Below are positions 11,901 to 22,117 of a stretch of DNA of 64,000 nucleotides, piece by piece. A program made the translations under genes and the position numbers. Each line of letters begins with the position of its first letter. Position 1 is the first letter of the stretch. The notes under the pieces are model-generated. The model was not told the origin of the DNA and made no database searches. It saw nothing but the letters and a program-made list of their open reading frames with translations. This DNA comes from Moesziomyces globuligerus (Eukaryota > Basidiomycota > Ustilaginomycetes > Ustilaginales > Ustilaginaceae): assembly GCA_030849465.1 (NCBI GenBank), contig JARVLF010000015.1:1860001-1924000 (forward strand), given 5' to 3'.

Positions 11901-14853
11901 TGCGCCTGGTGCGGGAAGGCCCGAATCGATCCTTCGTCGTCCTCGTCATCCAGGTCGTGATGACCCATCGAGGGCGGAGGAGAGGGCCCTGCTGCGATTG
12001 CAGGGAGCGTCTGTTCGGGTTCGAGGTGCAAGAACTCGCTGCTCGGGGAAGCTGCCGCATCGTGGTACGGAGTGGAGCCGATGGTGCCGGCAGTGCTCGG
12101 AACGCTCAGGCGCCGCTCAAGGTTGGTGATGAGATCGGCGAGCGGCGAATCCTGCCTGCCTCCCTGGTCAAAGTGGCGGGCGAGCGGAGTATCCAGAGTG
12201 CGCAAGCTGACCCTGGACGCTCGCGACCCAACGGCCTGGCGGCGTGTCGAGTTCGACCTGGGCGAGTCCAGGTTGCTAGCCGCGGTCCTGAAGGAGCTCG
12301 CGGTTGTGGCGGTGTCGAAGCGGTTCGCGGGCAGACTGTGCTCCGGTGGCGTTTCGTCGGAACTGTCGACGTCATCGATGTGTGTGGAGCGGATGGTGTT
12401 GTCGCCGTCGATGGGCTCGATGCCTTGCCACATACGAGGGATGCCGGGTCGAGGACGAGAGTGGCTTTCGGGCAGGTTGGAATGCCCGTTCGACGAAGCC
12501 AGAGGAGGTGCAGTGCGGGCTGTGTGGAATTCGGATCCGGTCGCGTCAGGACGCTGCCTTGCGGCGGCGGAGAGCTCGCTGAGACCGAGGGAGTCCTGGA
12601 AGTTGAAGTTGTTGCGCGTGGTCAAGGCGACACCCATTCCCATGCTATTGTCTGTCTGGTCCGTCATATGCGAGAGCGGGCGCTGTCTGACGTCCTCTTC
12701 GGTGGGAGTGCCGAGGTCGTCCACCTGCCTCATCTGAGGGCTCTCCAGGAGCTCGGTGGCTTCATTGTGGCCCTCGGACGACTGCGCGTTGGGCAGCACC
12801 TCCTTCGAGTCGGCGTAGTCCCGGCTCCTGACTGCACTGTCACCAGCGCGTGCGCTGGCTTGGGAAAAGTCGAGATCGCGAGGCAGAACTGGAGCGCTCG
12901 AGCTGGAAGGCAGGCCGTCCCTGGGGAACGCGGGCGTGTCGTCCATTGGCAAGGGCCCGAGATGGCCGAAGGAGTCCTCGCGCTGACTTCGAAGCTTGCC
13001 GTTGATTTTGGCGGGATCGCGAGCGAGGAAGGGGGCAAAGATGGAGGACTTTGAGCCCTTTGTCGAGTTCTGGTCCTTGGACTTGCTGCGACGACGAGTG
13101 AGACTGTTGCGACGAGGCTTGGACTCCTTGGAGGAGCTCTTGGACGTGAAGCTCTCAGCGCGGGGTGTGGATGCACTCTCGGAAGCATTCTCGATCTCGA
13201 GCTCAGTCGGGAGAGCGATGGAAGTCTTGTTTGGGCTGAGTACGGCAGATGCACTGCCTCCGACCGATTGCGACCGATTTCCCTTCAAGCTAGCTCTGCG
13301 GATCAGCCTTCGAATGAAAGAGCCGCCGGACTTTGTCTGTGGAGATCTAGCCTGGAGTACGTCTGGGCGGTCGCGTGCGGTGTATTGGACGCTCGATCGC
13401 GAAGGGAAGCTGAAGGGCTTTGACGAGTTGCGGCTGCGGACCACTTCGCTCTCTGCGCGTTGGCCCTGGGCGCGACGAACAGTGGGGCGGTGATCTTGGA
13501 GCGCGAGAGGCAAGGGCATTGGAGCGGGCGTGGAGATGGCGCGAGAGGTGTTGGTGGGCGAGATGGTGGGACGCGAGTCGGTGCGTTGACGCACGGGCGC
13601 GTGCACAGATTCGAAGCTGGGGTTGAGCTCGGCGTTGACGGGGAAGTCGCGCAGAGAAGGAGTGGTGACCGAAGGGGGTTGCATCTTCATGATGGGCGAG
13701 CTGGCGGTATCCAAGCTGGCAGCTGCGGGGCTGATGTTTCCGTTCGCTGAGGAAGCGGGTTGCAGATGTGCATCCGCCTCGTGTGCGCCCTGTTCGCTCG
13801 GATCGCGCTGGTCGTTGGATTCGGGCATGTGTTGAGAGGCAGCGTCAAGCGCACTGGGAGTGTTGCGATGCTCGACGACGGGCAGGATGTCTCCCTGGCG
13901 TGAAGAGTAAGACGGAGGGCGGGCAGGCGAAGCGGAAAAGTGCTCCCTGAGCGTGGAGCCGAGGTGGTCGCCTGTTGAGCGGTTGATGGTGGCACCGGGA
14001 CCCTTTGCGCTGACGGAGCTCTCTTCGTAGCTGCGCATGCTTGGCTGATCGGAATGGGAGCGTGCCATGACTGCGGATCCGGATTCCGATCTGGCGGTGA
14101 AGGGGCGGAGAGAGCCGATCTCGGAGGCGAGCTCGGATGCGGGGGTGTTTGTGGCCTCGGAACCGCTTTCGGGCATGATGAAGGGGAAGCCAGAGGTTCG
14201 CACGTCGGCGTAGCCGAGCGAGGAGCGTTGGGTGTTGGTGGAGAAGCGGGACGACACGATGGCGAAGGAGAGGTCGGGAGAGGCTCCCAACGAATGTAGG
14301 TTGCGGATGTGCTTGCGCTGCGAGCGAGGTTGCTCGAGGGTTTGGCGTACGAACGAGGCGGAGGCAGAGCGTTTGGGAGGCACAGGAAGGCTGGTGGGCG
14401 TTTGCTGATTGCTGTGCCAGACTCCGAAGGGATGTGGTTGGTAGAGGGATTCGGGAGAACGGAGGGCAGCTTCCGAGCGAGATGAGCTGGCGTTGATTCC
14501 AGTGAGGGCAGGGAAGAGGCCTACGACAGGGCTGGCATGGGGAAGGCCTTGGTGAGCGGAAGGAGCGTCCGTTGGAGTGAGATGTGCTGCCGGATGAGAC
14601 GAAGGCGGAGCAGCGGCTGGAGTCACGAATGGTGGGAGAAGAAGAGGAGTGAGGCTTCTCGTCAGTTGCCGGAGGCGGAGATCGGATCGGTCAAACGGAT
14701 GAGACTGGATGGAAGGAAAGACGGGTGGATGGATGGACGGATCCAGGTGGGAGCCCTGCCGAAAGATGCTGGAAGGAGGTTTGGCCGGAAGGTGTAGTTG
14801 GAAGCCTGAAGCTGTGCAGGGATGAGAAGGAGAAGAAGCGGTGACTTACGCAT
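8987..14853 (-). CDS. Very large disordered coiled-coil protein (about 1877 aa), possible microtubule-tip protein
   Basis: A continuous frame of more than 5.6 kb ends at 8987 and has no ATG for its first roughly 150 codons. A good solution is a tiny coding exon (ATGC, 14853-14850), a GTAAGT donor, a 233-nt intron and a CTCCAG acceptor at 14617, which restores the frame exactly. The protein is Ser/Thr/Pro-rich throughout. One coiled coil lies near residues 1425-1505 (ELEKESLLDTLERLRAEN, then LELERELERRDSREV and LENELMELRYLDF). Near residue 1769 is RSKIPTSR, an SxIP-type EB1-binding motif in a basic, Ser-rich setting, followed by SRLPRLG. The last residues are basic (PPRSKMI). I do not recognise the family. 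A cytoskeletal or polarity role is inferred only from the coiled coil plus SxIP. See the finding on an alternative start with polyglutamine. Confidence 0.75.
14617..14849 (-). other. Proposed intron 1 of the large coiled-coil gene
   Basis: The donor GTAAGT lies directly after ATGC and the acceptor is CTCCAG after a pyrimidine-rich tract. Splicing joins ATGC to CCGCTGCT and puts the ATG in frame with the 5.6-kb open frame. Other AG dinucleotides exist in the tract, so the exact acceptor is not proven. Confidence 0.5.
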
Positions 14854-14945
14854 GTGGAAAGCAGAGGCAGAACGAGCAGCGTCGAGCTGCCAATAATCTG
14901 AATCCGAATAAGGTGAATGATGCTGCGGGTGAGGCTGCAGATGCA

Positions 14946-14997
<52 letters not shown>

Positions 14998-16790
14998 AGA
15001 TCGGATTTTGGAAAATGCGAACAAATTGGTCCAGACGCGAACGGCGCTTGGCTTGGCTCGACGCTGCGGATGGCCAGTGTCGTCGCGCTCGACGGATCGC
15101 ATTCGGAAGGCAGACGCGCTGGGATCGGAATTGCCCGCATCCTCCTGCCTGATGCAGTCAGTGCGAGTGCCATGCTGCTCCTCGTTGGACGGCTCAGGTC
15201 CAGAGCAGCGCCTAGGTCGGCAGCAGCGACAGCAGCAGTCAAGGTCGACGACCTCTTGCCGTGCATGTCTGTCCAGTTCTGCGCGCGCGTCCGACGAGAT
15301 GAAAGGAGGCGACCGAAGCGCCGCCGGCTGGGGCGTATCGACGAATTCGCCGTCGTCATCGCGCTCGTCGCCCGCCCAAGCAACGGGACTTTGGCGGGAA
15401 CGAAGCTGGCTCGAGCGCGATCCACGCCGCCCACCAGCAGCCACACTGCGCCTCTGCCCCCTACCCGCGCCAGCATCATCGACAACGCAGCTGTGCCGCT
15501 CATCTCTGGGCTGCCCTCCATCCCTTGGCCCTGGACGGCTTGCGCCGGAAGCGAGCGACTGCGACCAAGCGGCTGTTGGTCTGGAGCTGTGACGCTGCGT
15601 GGGTCGCGTAAATGAGCCAGGTCCTGGGCGCGATTCGAGGCTGGTGCAGCTGTGGAGGCGTGGCTCTGCATGCGTGACTGCGCGCCCGCTCTTCCGCCTG
15701 GAATCCGATCCGGTCCTTGCAAATGCGTGGATCAGCCGCCGAATTGCGCTGCTGGACCCTGACACCACGCCGCTGTCACGACGCTGATCCGATCGACCGC
15801 CTCCCGAGCCACGCCCGCTCGGCTTGCCCATCCGTGTCTCGGTAGTGCGCAGATCCTGACATGCTCTTTGAGCCACCGATGCCGGAGAAAGGCACGGAGG
15901 CTCACTGGACCGCCGGCTTCCGAGCCATGAAAGCGTCACTGCAGCCGATTTGGTCGAGCTTCCTGCGTGCGCCTGTGATGCCGATGCTGCTCTGCGATGA
16001 GCAAGAAGCGCTCCATACCACCGCCTCGACGCCAAGCCATCTTGGCCATTGGCTGGAGCCACGACCGTCGTGCTAGGCGAGCCTCGGTCTGACTCCGTCC
16101 AGTGGCTGAGGTTCCAAGTCGTCCGTCGTCTTGAGCCCGAGCCCGCTGGAAGCTCGCTACCACTTGCCGTTCCGTGTGGCTGGCGAGACCGTGCCTGGCC
16201 ACGTGCGTGCATACCTCCAACGGACGTCTCGAGGATAGCACGAGCAAAGATCTTCTCTTTATGTCGGAGTTGCGGTCATTGGATGCGTTCGGGTCGTGGC
16301 GGTATCGCCTCTGCAGCGTGCGTCGTGTCTTCGTACCATTGTCGTGGTGTTGCGAGCGATCGGTCGTCATGACTCCCTTCAAGCCCCTAGACGGCACTCA
16401 CACGGGTGGATCGACAACATGCACAGAGGCCCGAGTACCCTGCGTAACGCCAAGCTCGCGCGCACCACCAAGCTCACGCGCCCACTTCATCAATGCAGGG
16501 CGCCCTGAGCGCAACCGATAAACTCGGCGCAAGTCTCGCCCTGCGCTCCTTGCGCAACTCTATGCGCATTCACCCACATGTTCGGCTACCTCCTTCCAGC
16601 CTTCTTCCTTCCACTTGTCATCCTTCATTGGTCCGAATCATTGTTACTGCCGTCGGAATCATCACTTTCACAGCCACTCATGCACAAAGAGATATGCGAA
16701 CTGGTCGGATATGCATTGCTGCGTTGCTATGCGATTCTACTAAGATGCTAAGGTATCTCTCATGATTCTACCGGGCAGTCGGGACCGCAC
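14854..16790. other. 5' leader and upstream region of the large coiled-coil gene
   Basis: It lies between the large coiled-coil gene and the 3' end of the RhoGAP gene. A minus-strand frame is open from about 16212 and is in frame with the ATG at 14853, so part of it may be coding or leader. Its composition (many Cys and Trp in places, no domain) does not argue for a conserved protein. It contains the CAG repeat at 14947-14997. Confidence 0.5.
14947..14997 (-). repeat. (CAG)17 trinucleotide repeat in the leader of the large gene
   Basis: Seventeen perfect CTG units on the plus strand, read as CAG on the transcribed minus strand. They end 94 bp before the proposed start codon. They encode polyglutamine if translation begins at an upstream in-frame ATG such as 15102. 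Confidence 0.92.
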
Positions 16791-19700
16791 TCAAACATGC
16801 ACGGTATCCTCCGAGTCTAGCGGCGTGCTGGTCTGCGCAGCCTGTCGATACGGCTCCTGCTGCTCCGTCGTCGGTGTCGGATGGCCGTGCGAAGCCTGCG
16901 CCGAGTCGATCACACTGTCCAGCGGCGACCGCAGAGTGGCTGGCGTCAGAAGCCCTGGTGTCAACGGCCCGTTCGACTGGGTCGTCAGAGGCGAAGGTGA
17001 CATGGCCGATGTCGCAGCCAGGTAGATCTCGCCTTCTTCGCCAGACAAGCCCGTGCTCGACGGCACCACAGGCCGCAGGCCACCAGACCCAGCCGCGTGT
17101 GTTGGGTCGAGCGTGTTGCTCTCGCTGGGTCGCGGGCTCGGATCCGTCTCCGCACGGGGCACCGGCCGCATCGAGGCTCCATGCTTCTCCGAGCCGACCA
17201 CTACCGCGCTGTTCGACCCCTGCGACGCTTCTGCATCGACATCTGTCTGCCCAATCGACACGTTCCTGGTGTGCAGACGCGGCAGATCGCGCACTGTTCG
17301 ATGCTCCATCCCAGCTGCCTGGTCTTGCCCGTCGAGCTCGTGCGATCCCACTTCCTGGTGGGCCGGGCCTGTGACCGAGCCGTCACTGGTGCTCCTACCG
17401 TGCGAGGAGCCGGAAAAGACACCCGCACCTTCGGCAGCGATGGCAGGTGTGATGGCGTTGCTTCGCTTGAGATTCGCCCCGCCAGCGACGATCGGCAGGT
17501 CGGACGGCGAAGGCGCCTTCAAGTCGGCCTCGATTTCGCTCGTCGGCGACGACGCGGCAAAAGCCGCATCTGCTGCGCTCTGGCCCGCGCGGGCCAATTC
17601 GCCGTTGCGGCTCGACGAGATGGGCGGCAGCAACGGCGCGCCAGCCGTCTTGAGGTCGAAGATGTCGTCGCAGTACAAGATCAGGTCCTCCATCGTCTTG
17701 TCTTCCTCCATGGCTGCCGCCACGCTCGTGGTCTCGTGATCGGCCTCGGACAGAAGGCAAGGCGAGAAGACGACGCTCAGATTGGCCGCCGTCATCTTGT
17801 TCTGGTCCGCATGTTGGGCCACCTTGCTGAGATGCTGAACGATCACCTTGAGCGTGATCTGGTGGATGGGAGGCAGGCGGCGAATCTTGCCCTTGAGCAC
17901 CGCAAAGCCCGTGCGGATGTGCTCCTGCCTCTCGTGGGTATACTTGATGCGCTCCGCCCAAGGAATCGCAAGCACCGGCTCGGGCAGCTGTCGCAGGTAG
18001 TCCTTGAAAACCCCCGCCACCGCCGCCGGCTCGTCCTTGGTCGGATCGAACTGGAAGCCCAGCTCGTCCTTCTCGATGGCCAGAGCCAGCTGCTTGACGC
18101 TCGACTGCTTGGCTGAGATGCGGTAGATCCCGGGGAGCGCGATGGCGTGCTTCTCGATAAAGTCGATGCACTTGGTCACGATGAGGGGCGGAGCCACCGT
18201 ATCGCTGAGTCGATACGGTACGGTGAGCGGATAGTCGGTCAAAGGCGTGGCGAAGATGAGGTTCTTGAGCTCGCCGTGCCAATAGTTGACATACGACACC
18301 CTCTTGTCTTCCAGCGTCTTGATGCCGGGCAGATTGTCCTCCATCGCTCTGAGCTCAACATCAAAGTCGCTGAGCACGCTCTTGACGTGATCCTCGCTGT
18401 GCTGGTGAAGACCGCTTCCTTTGTTGTGCAGGACGATCATGGAGCGCTCCGCCTGCAGCCACACGGCCTGTGCCGTGAGCGCCAGCTCCGAGCGACACTC
18501 TACCACCGACGCTGAGGCGGCCTTGAGTGTCCTGAGCCTACGCAGGCGCAGCGTCTCGAGGTCGAAGATCGCCTTGCGGTACGCCTTGTCGGAGTCTTCC
18601 ATCTCGCGCTTGGCCCGAGCCTGTTTGGCAGCAATGGTTTGCGTGGCTTTGTAAGGATTGGCCGTGGTGGCACCGAACGTCCCGAGGAGCGTCTCGCTCA
18701 TCGACGGTGTAGTCGCACCGCCTTCGCCCAGGCCGCCGGCGCCGTATCCTCCGGCCCCTGTCTGACTGCCCTCGCGCATCCTCGTGATGAGAGCTCCAAG
18801 CTTCTTGGGTGCCTCTTTGCGCGCTGCATCCCAGCCCTCGCGCGACTTGAAAACGTCGAAGAAGTTGGGCTTGGCCTTTTCATTGTTCGGGCTTGGCGGT
18901 GAGGTTGAGAGGGAAGGGAGCGTGGCTTCAGTGGCGGGTGGAGAGCCGAGCGTCGATCTTTCGTCTGAGCTTTCCGCGCCTCGGCCCGAAGTGCCGAGCG
19001 ATCTGGCTGATGCATTCGACTGGCGACGCGAGTGGCGGCGGCTGCTCTTGCGGCGCATGAGACCTCCGGGTCCACTTCCGGCACTCGAGACGGACGACGG
19101 AGGCAGATTCGTTGATGGATCAAAGTCGCTGGAAGAGAGATTCCGACCGTGCTGGGTGGCGTACGGGTCACGGTCGCTGGTCTTTGTGCTGAGCAAGATG
19201 CGCTGGTCCTCCACAGCCTGAGCCTGAAGCTGAAGCTGCTCCACCTCCTCGGCCTTCTTTTCGTAGGCGCGTCGGATCTTTGGAAGGTTGATGTTGCGCA
19301 TCTCGTCGTACTGCGCCAGACTGGTGCGTAGGTCTTCCTTGACACGCTTGCGGATGCGCTCTTGCGAATCGCGGAAGGCCAAGAGGGGCGTCAGGACAGA
19401 TTGGCGGCAAGTCTCGACCATGTAAGTCCTGGACTCGAGCTCGCGCTGATCGTTCTGTCGCATCTCGAGCCAAGCACGCCGGAGGCCGGGATAGCGCTGG
19501 GCATCCGCCATAAGTGCGACGTCGCCGACGATCTTGGAGTTGACCTTGGCATCGAGTTCCTTCTGCCGTTCGAGTGAGACTTTGATGTTTCTGATATAGT
19601 CTTCCTCGAGCTTGATGCGCGTTTCGTAGAAAGAGACGTAGCTGTCGACCTCGGTGAGGAGTATGCGAAAGCTCTCGAGGAGTGAGGATGAGACGTCAGC

Positions 19701-19811
19701 TGCTGAGGCCGCTGTACCATCCGAGTAATAGCCGTTGCTGGATGCTGCGCGCGAGATATGCTCGGCCGACTTGCGAGAGGTAGCCGGCCCGAAGGATGAG
19801 ATTGTGTCCAT
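16791..19811 (-). CDS. F-BAR / RhoGAP protein (Rgd1-like)
   Basis: Single-exon gene of 1006 residues. Residues about 40-210 form the first part of an F-BAR module (SLLESFRILLTEVDSYVSF, then YIRNIKVSLERQKELD). A Ser/Arg/Gly-rich insert of about 180 residues follows, and helical F-BAR sequence resumes near 395-510 (AKREMEDSDKAYRKAIFDLE). The RhoGAP domain spans about 541-720, with the arginine finger R564 in GIYRISA, then QLPEPVLAIPWAER and NLSVVFSPCLL. The tail is disordered. Such proteins bind curved membrane and switch off Rho-type GTPases (Rho3/Rho4 or Cdc42 in yeasts) at growth sites. The substrate cannot be read from sequence. The start is the first ATG, and a Ser-rich short N terminus precedes the F-BAR. 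The 5' leader carries a (TGC)8 repeat. Confidence 0.92.
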   Translation of the reverse strand: MDTISSFGPATSRKSAEHISRAASSNGYYSDGTAASAADVSSSLLESFRILLTEVDSYVSFYETRIKLEEDYIRNIKVSLERQKELDAKVNSKIVGDVALMADAQRYPGLRRAWLEMRQNDQRELESRTYMVETCRQSVLTPLLAFRDSQERIRKRVKEDLRTSLAQYDEMRNINLPKIRRAYEKKAEEVEQLQLQAQAVEDQRILLSTKTSDRDPYATQHGRNLSSSDFDPSTNLPPSSVSSAGSGPGGLMRRKSSRRHSRRQSNASARSLGTSGRGAESSDERSTLGSPPATEATLPSLSTSPPSPNNEKAKPNFFDVFKSREGWDAARKEAPKKLGALITRMREGSQTGAGGYGAGGLGEGGATTPSMSETLLGTFGATTANPYKATQTIAAKQARAKREMEDSDKAYRKAIFDLETLRLRRLRTLKAASASVVECRSELALTAQAVWLQAERSMIVLHNKGSGLHQHSEDHVKSVLSDFDVELRAMEDNLPGIKTLEDKRVSYVNYWHGELKNLIFATPLTDYPLTVPYRLSDTVAPPLIVTKCIDFIEKHAIALPGIYRISAKQSSVKQLALAIEKDELGFQFDPTKDEPAAVAGVFKDYLRQLPEPVLAIPWAERIKYTHERQEHIRTGFAVLKGKIRRLPPIHQITLKVIVQHLSKVAQHADQNKMTAANLSVVFSPCLLSEADHETTSVAAAMEEDKTMEDLILYCDDIFDLKTAGAPLLPPISSSRNGELARAGQSAADAAFAASSPTSEIEADLKAPSPSDLPIVAGGANLKRSNAITPAIAAEGAGVFSGSSHGRSTSDGSVTGPAHQEVGSHELDGQDQAAGMEHRTVRDLPRLHTRNVSIGQTDVDAEASQGSNSAVVVGSEKHGASMRPVPRAETDPSPRPSESNTLDPTHAAGSGGLRPVVPSSTGLSGEEGEIYLAATSAMSPSPLTTQSNGPLTPGLLTPATLRSPLDSVIDSAQASHGHPTPTTEQQEPYRQAAQTSTPLDSEDTVHV

Positions 19812-20092
19812 GGTGAGAGGAGCGAGCGATTCGTCCGCTCAGATGAGGAGAGGTTGGCTCCGACCGTGGTTGCAATGGACACAACACCAAGCCTCTTGGG
19901 CAAGGATGACCACGGGCCGATGGTGTGTGATGGTGTGGGCGATGGAGAAGGTAGGGCTTGGATCTTGAGATAGGGGTGGCGTTTGCTGCAACTGACCTGT
20001 CGCGGTTGCAGCTGCGGCGAGCGCAGGTCGCACGGTCTTGCTTTCCCCCAACGGTATCGCTGCCCCATACACTCTTGAAATCTCGGCCCACT

Positions 20093-20116
20093 TGCTGCTG
20101 CTGCTGCTGCTGCTGC
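20093..20116. repeat. (TGC)8 trinucleotide repeat
   Basis: Eight perfect units about 280 bp upstream of the RhoGAP start codon, probably in its 5' leader or promoter. Confidence 0.9.
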
Positions 20117-20313
20117 TCCTGGCTGGCTGTTCTGGCTGCGCCGCTCCACTCTATCCGCTCCGCGAGGCACAGCCTAGCGGAGTGTGAAATTGACATGTGC
20201 CACGCCGCACTTCCGACTCCCGATCGGAACAACCGCGACTTGACGACCGACCCGCGTGCTAAATCGATCCAATTGCCCCTATCGGACCCTGTATCGACCA
20301 GATCATCCAAGCG

Positions 20314-20319
20314 AAAAAA
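20314..20319 (-). terminator. RNA polymerase III terminator of the 5S gene
   Basis: Six T residues on the minus strand begin three bases after the 3' end of the 5S rRNA. Confidence 0.85.
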
Positions 20320-20321
20320 GG

Positions 20322-20439
20322 AACTGCAGCACCTAGGATTCCCGCGTGGTCCCCCACCGCAGTACTGACTAGGCGATACCTTGCTTAACTTCGCAGATCG
20401 GACGGGATGCGGTGCTTTCAAGGTTCTATGGCCGCAGAT
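20322..20439 (-). rRNA. 5S ribosomal RNA, dispersed single gene
   Basis: The minus strand carries a complete 118-nt 5S sequence. It contains the invariant block GAAAGCACCGCATCCCGTCC followed by GATCTGCGAAGTTAAGCA, then GGTGGGGGACCACGCGGGAA near the 3' end. These are basidiomycete-type 5S sequences and include the internal polymerase III control region. The ends ATCTGCGGCC and GGTGCTGCAGTT pair to form helix I with one U-U mismatch. A T6 terminator follows. The gene stands alone between two protein genes rather than in the rDNA unit, as is usual for dispersed fungal 5S genes. The exact first and last base may differ by one. Confidence 0.95.
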
Positions 20440-20869
20440 GTTGTGCGAAAAGCATTTGTCGTATATATTCCTTAAGAAGGTTTGAATATCAGACTGCTGA
20501 AGCTTCGACGGTTTGTGGCCCGGATGTCCGTATTGAAGAAGGTGAATTTGTTACATTGTACCTACGGAACACGTTCGGCTGGAAAATTCAGCGATCGAAT
20601 CAGTCTTTCACGAGAAGCTCTCTGTGGCGCAGCGACTCGAACAGCGGCTTGGCACTGAGCCAATCCCAGCCAGTGGAAACTCAGAGAGCTTCGGTCGAAG
20701 CCAAGCAGCCGTGTTGGCCGTTGGAAGCCTCGCACCGACCAGCCGATTTTCCCCCGCTCCGCATCCAGAAGAGTGCCCGCAACTTCCGCCCGTCCACTCT
20801 TCCAACGACCATCGTCCTTACTCATCGCAAATCTCGAGTCGTGGATCCTTCATCCACCGCGCAATTTGC
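20440..20869. promoter_or_regulatory. Upstream region and leader of CBR1
   Basis: Between the 5S gene and the CBR1 start codon. A TATATATT-like A/T-rich stretch lies near 20460-20470 and an 11-bp inverted repeat at 20614-20692. The CBR1 frame stays open upstream to 20624 but has no ATG before 20870. Confidence 0.5.
20614..20692. repeat. 11-bp inverted repeat with inner hairpin in the CBR1 leader
   Basis: GAAGCTCTCTG at 20614-20624 is perfectly complementary to CAGAGAGCTTC at 20682-20692. Inside, TTGGC/GCCAA forms a 5-bp hairpin at 20649-20663. The folded RNA would be tRNA-sized but lacks a proper anticodon loop and T-arm on either strand. Confidence 0.6.
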
Positions 20870-21847
20870 ATGGTCCTGGTAGAACAAGTCGTCCTTGTCT
20901 CTTCCATCCTGGTCACATTTGGAGTTTGCCTCGCAGCCACCAAATTCACGGCCAAGTACCTCTTCCCCAACTTTGAACCGCTCCAGTTCTACGACGCCGC
21001 CACCAACCCAATGGAGATCAACGTCGTCGTCGCCTTCATCGTGGGGCTTGTGCTCTCCGTGGGAGCGCTGCTCTACTTTGACTCGCAGAAGCTCAAGCCG
21101 GTTCTGAACCCCACCCAGTGGCAGCAGTACCGTCTGATGGAGAAGCAGAGTCTCTCGCCCAACACGGCGCTCTACCGCTTCAAGCTCCCGCGCCAGAACA
21201 ACATCCTCGGCCTGCCCATCGGCCAGCACATCTCCATCCAGGCCAACATCGGCGGCAAGAATGTGATGCGCTCCTACACGCCCACCTCGTCCGACGACGA
21301 CCACGGATTCTTCGACCTCGTCGTCAAGTCGTACGAGCAGGGCAACATCTCCAAGTACATCGGCTCCATGAAGATCGGCGACCTCATCTCGGTCAAGGGT
21401 CCCAAGGGTCAGATGCGCTACAGCCCGGGTCTCTCCCGCCACATCGGCATGATTGCCGGTGGCACCGGTCTTACACCCTGCCTGCAGATCATTCGTGCCG
21501 CGCTCAAGAACCCCGGTGACAAGACGCAGATCGACTTTATCTACGCCAACGTCAAGGAGGAGGACATCCTGCTCAAGCAGGAGCTCGACGATCTCGCTGC
21601 CAAGCACAAGGACCAGTTCCGCGTGCACTACTTCCTCAACGAGGCTCCTGCTGGCTGGAAGGGCGGCGTTGGCTTTGTCACCAAGGAGGCCATCGAGCAG
21701 AACCTGCCCAAGCCCGCCAACGACATCAAGGTGCTCATGTGCGGCCCGCCGCCCATGATCAACGCCATGAAGAAGCACCTCGACGAGCTCGGATACGAGG
21801 CGCCCCGCACCGTCAGCAAGCTCGAGGACCAGGTCTTCTGCTTCTAA
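20870..21847 (+). CDS. CBR1: NADH-cytochrome b5 reductase 1
   Basis: Single-exon gene of 325 residues. It transfers electrons from NADH through FAD to cytochrome b5, supporting fatty-acid desaturation, sterol synthesis and other oxidations at the outer mitochondrial or ER membrane. The N terminus has two hydrophobic segments (about 3-23 and 50-70). The FAD-binding motif RSYTP is at 134-138 with GPKG further on. The NADH lobe shows GGTG at 197-200 followed by LTPCLQI, and CGPPPM at 291-296. The C-terminal VFCF is typical. The start at 20870 gives the usual CBR1 length and hydrophobic N terminus. The frame is open further upstream but only from a GTG. Confidence 0.96.
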   Translation: MVLVEQVVLVSSILVTFGVCLAATKFTAKYLFPNFEPLQFYDAATNPMEINVVVAFIVGLVLSVGALLYFDSQKLKPVLNPTQWQQYRLMEKQSLSPNTALYRFKLPRQNNILGLPIGQHISIQANIGGKNVMRSYTPTSSDDDHGFFDLVVKSYEQGNISKYIGSMKIGDLISVKGPKGQMRYSPGLSRHIGMIAGGTGLTPCLQIIRAALKNPGDKTQIDFIYANVKEEDILLKQELDDLAAKHKDQFRVHYFLNEAPAGWKGGVGFVTKEAIEQNLPKPANDIKVLMCGPPPMINAMKKHLDELGYEAPRTVSKLEDQVFCF

Positions 21848-22117
21848 ACCACCCCTTCGATTCGCTGCGAATCACCTTGCATCTACCCGGCTGCATCGTG
21901 CTCCCAGCAAAACTTGTACAAATCCGCACCAACCTTTCCATGTGTCATTTAGATGTCGCTGCATCTTTCGAGTCTGTCACGTCGGTGGCAAAAGCAATGA
22001 AAATCATACACGTGAAAAAAGGAACCTTCTCATGTCTGCTTCTGTGCGGACGTGCGTTCATGTACCGATGTGAATTCATTCTTGACAAGGGCTGTACAGG
22101 GCAAAGGCGAGAAGGGG

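Larger units (their letters stand above)
19812..20321. promoter_or_regulatory. Upstream region of the RhoGAP gene
   Basis: Leader and promoter of the minus-strand RhoGAP gene, bounded by the 5S rRNA gene. A (TGC)8 repeat sits at 20093-20116. No further feature is seen. Confidence 0.5.

Noticed and set aside
14662..16212. A separate polyglutamine protein on the minus strand
   Set aside because: The frame has no domain and odd composition. It is better explained as leader or an N-terminal extension of the large coiled-coil gene, with which it is in frame after splicing.
20614..20692. A tRNA gene
   Set aside because: Acceptor-like arms exist, but there is no U33 anticodon loop and the T stem does not pair on either strand.
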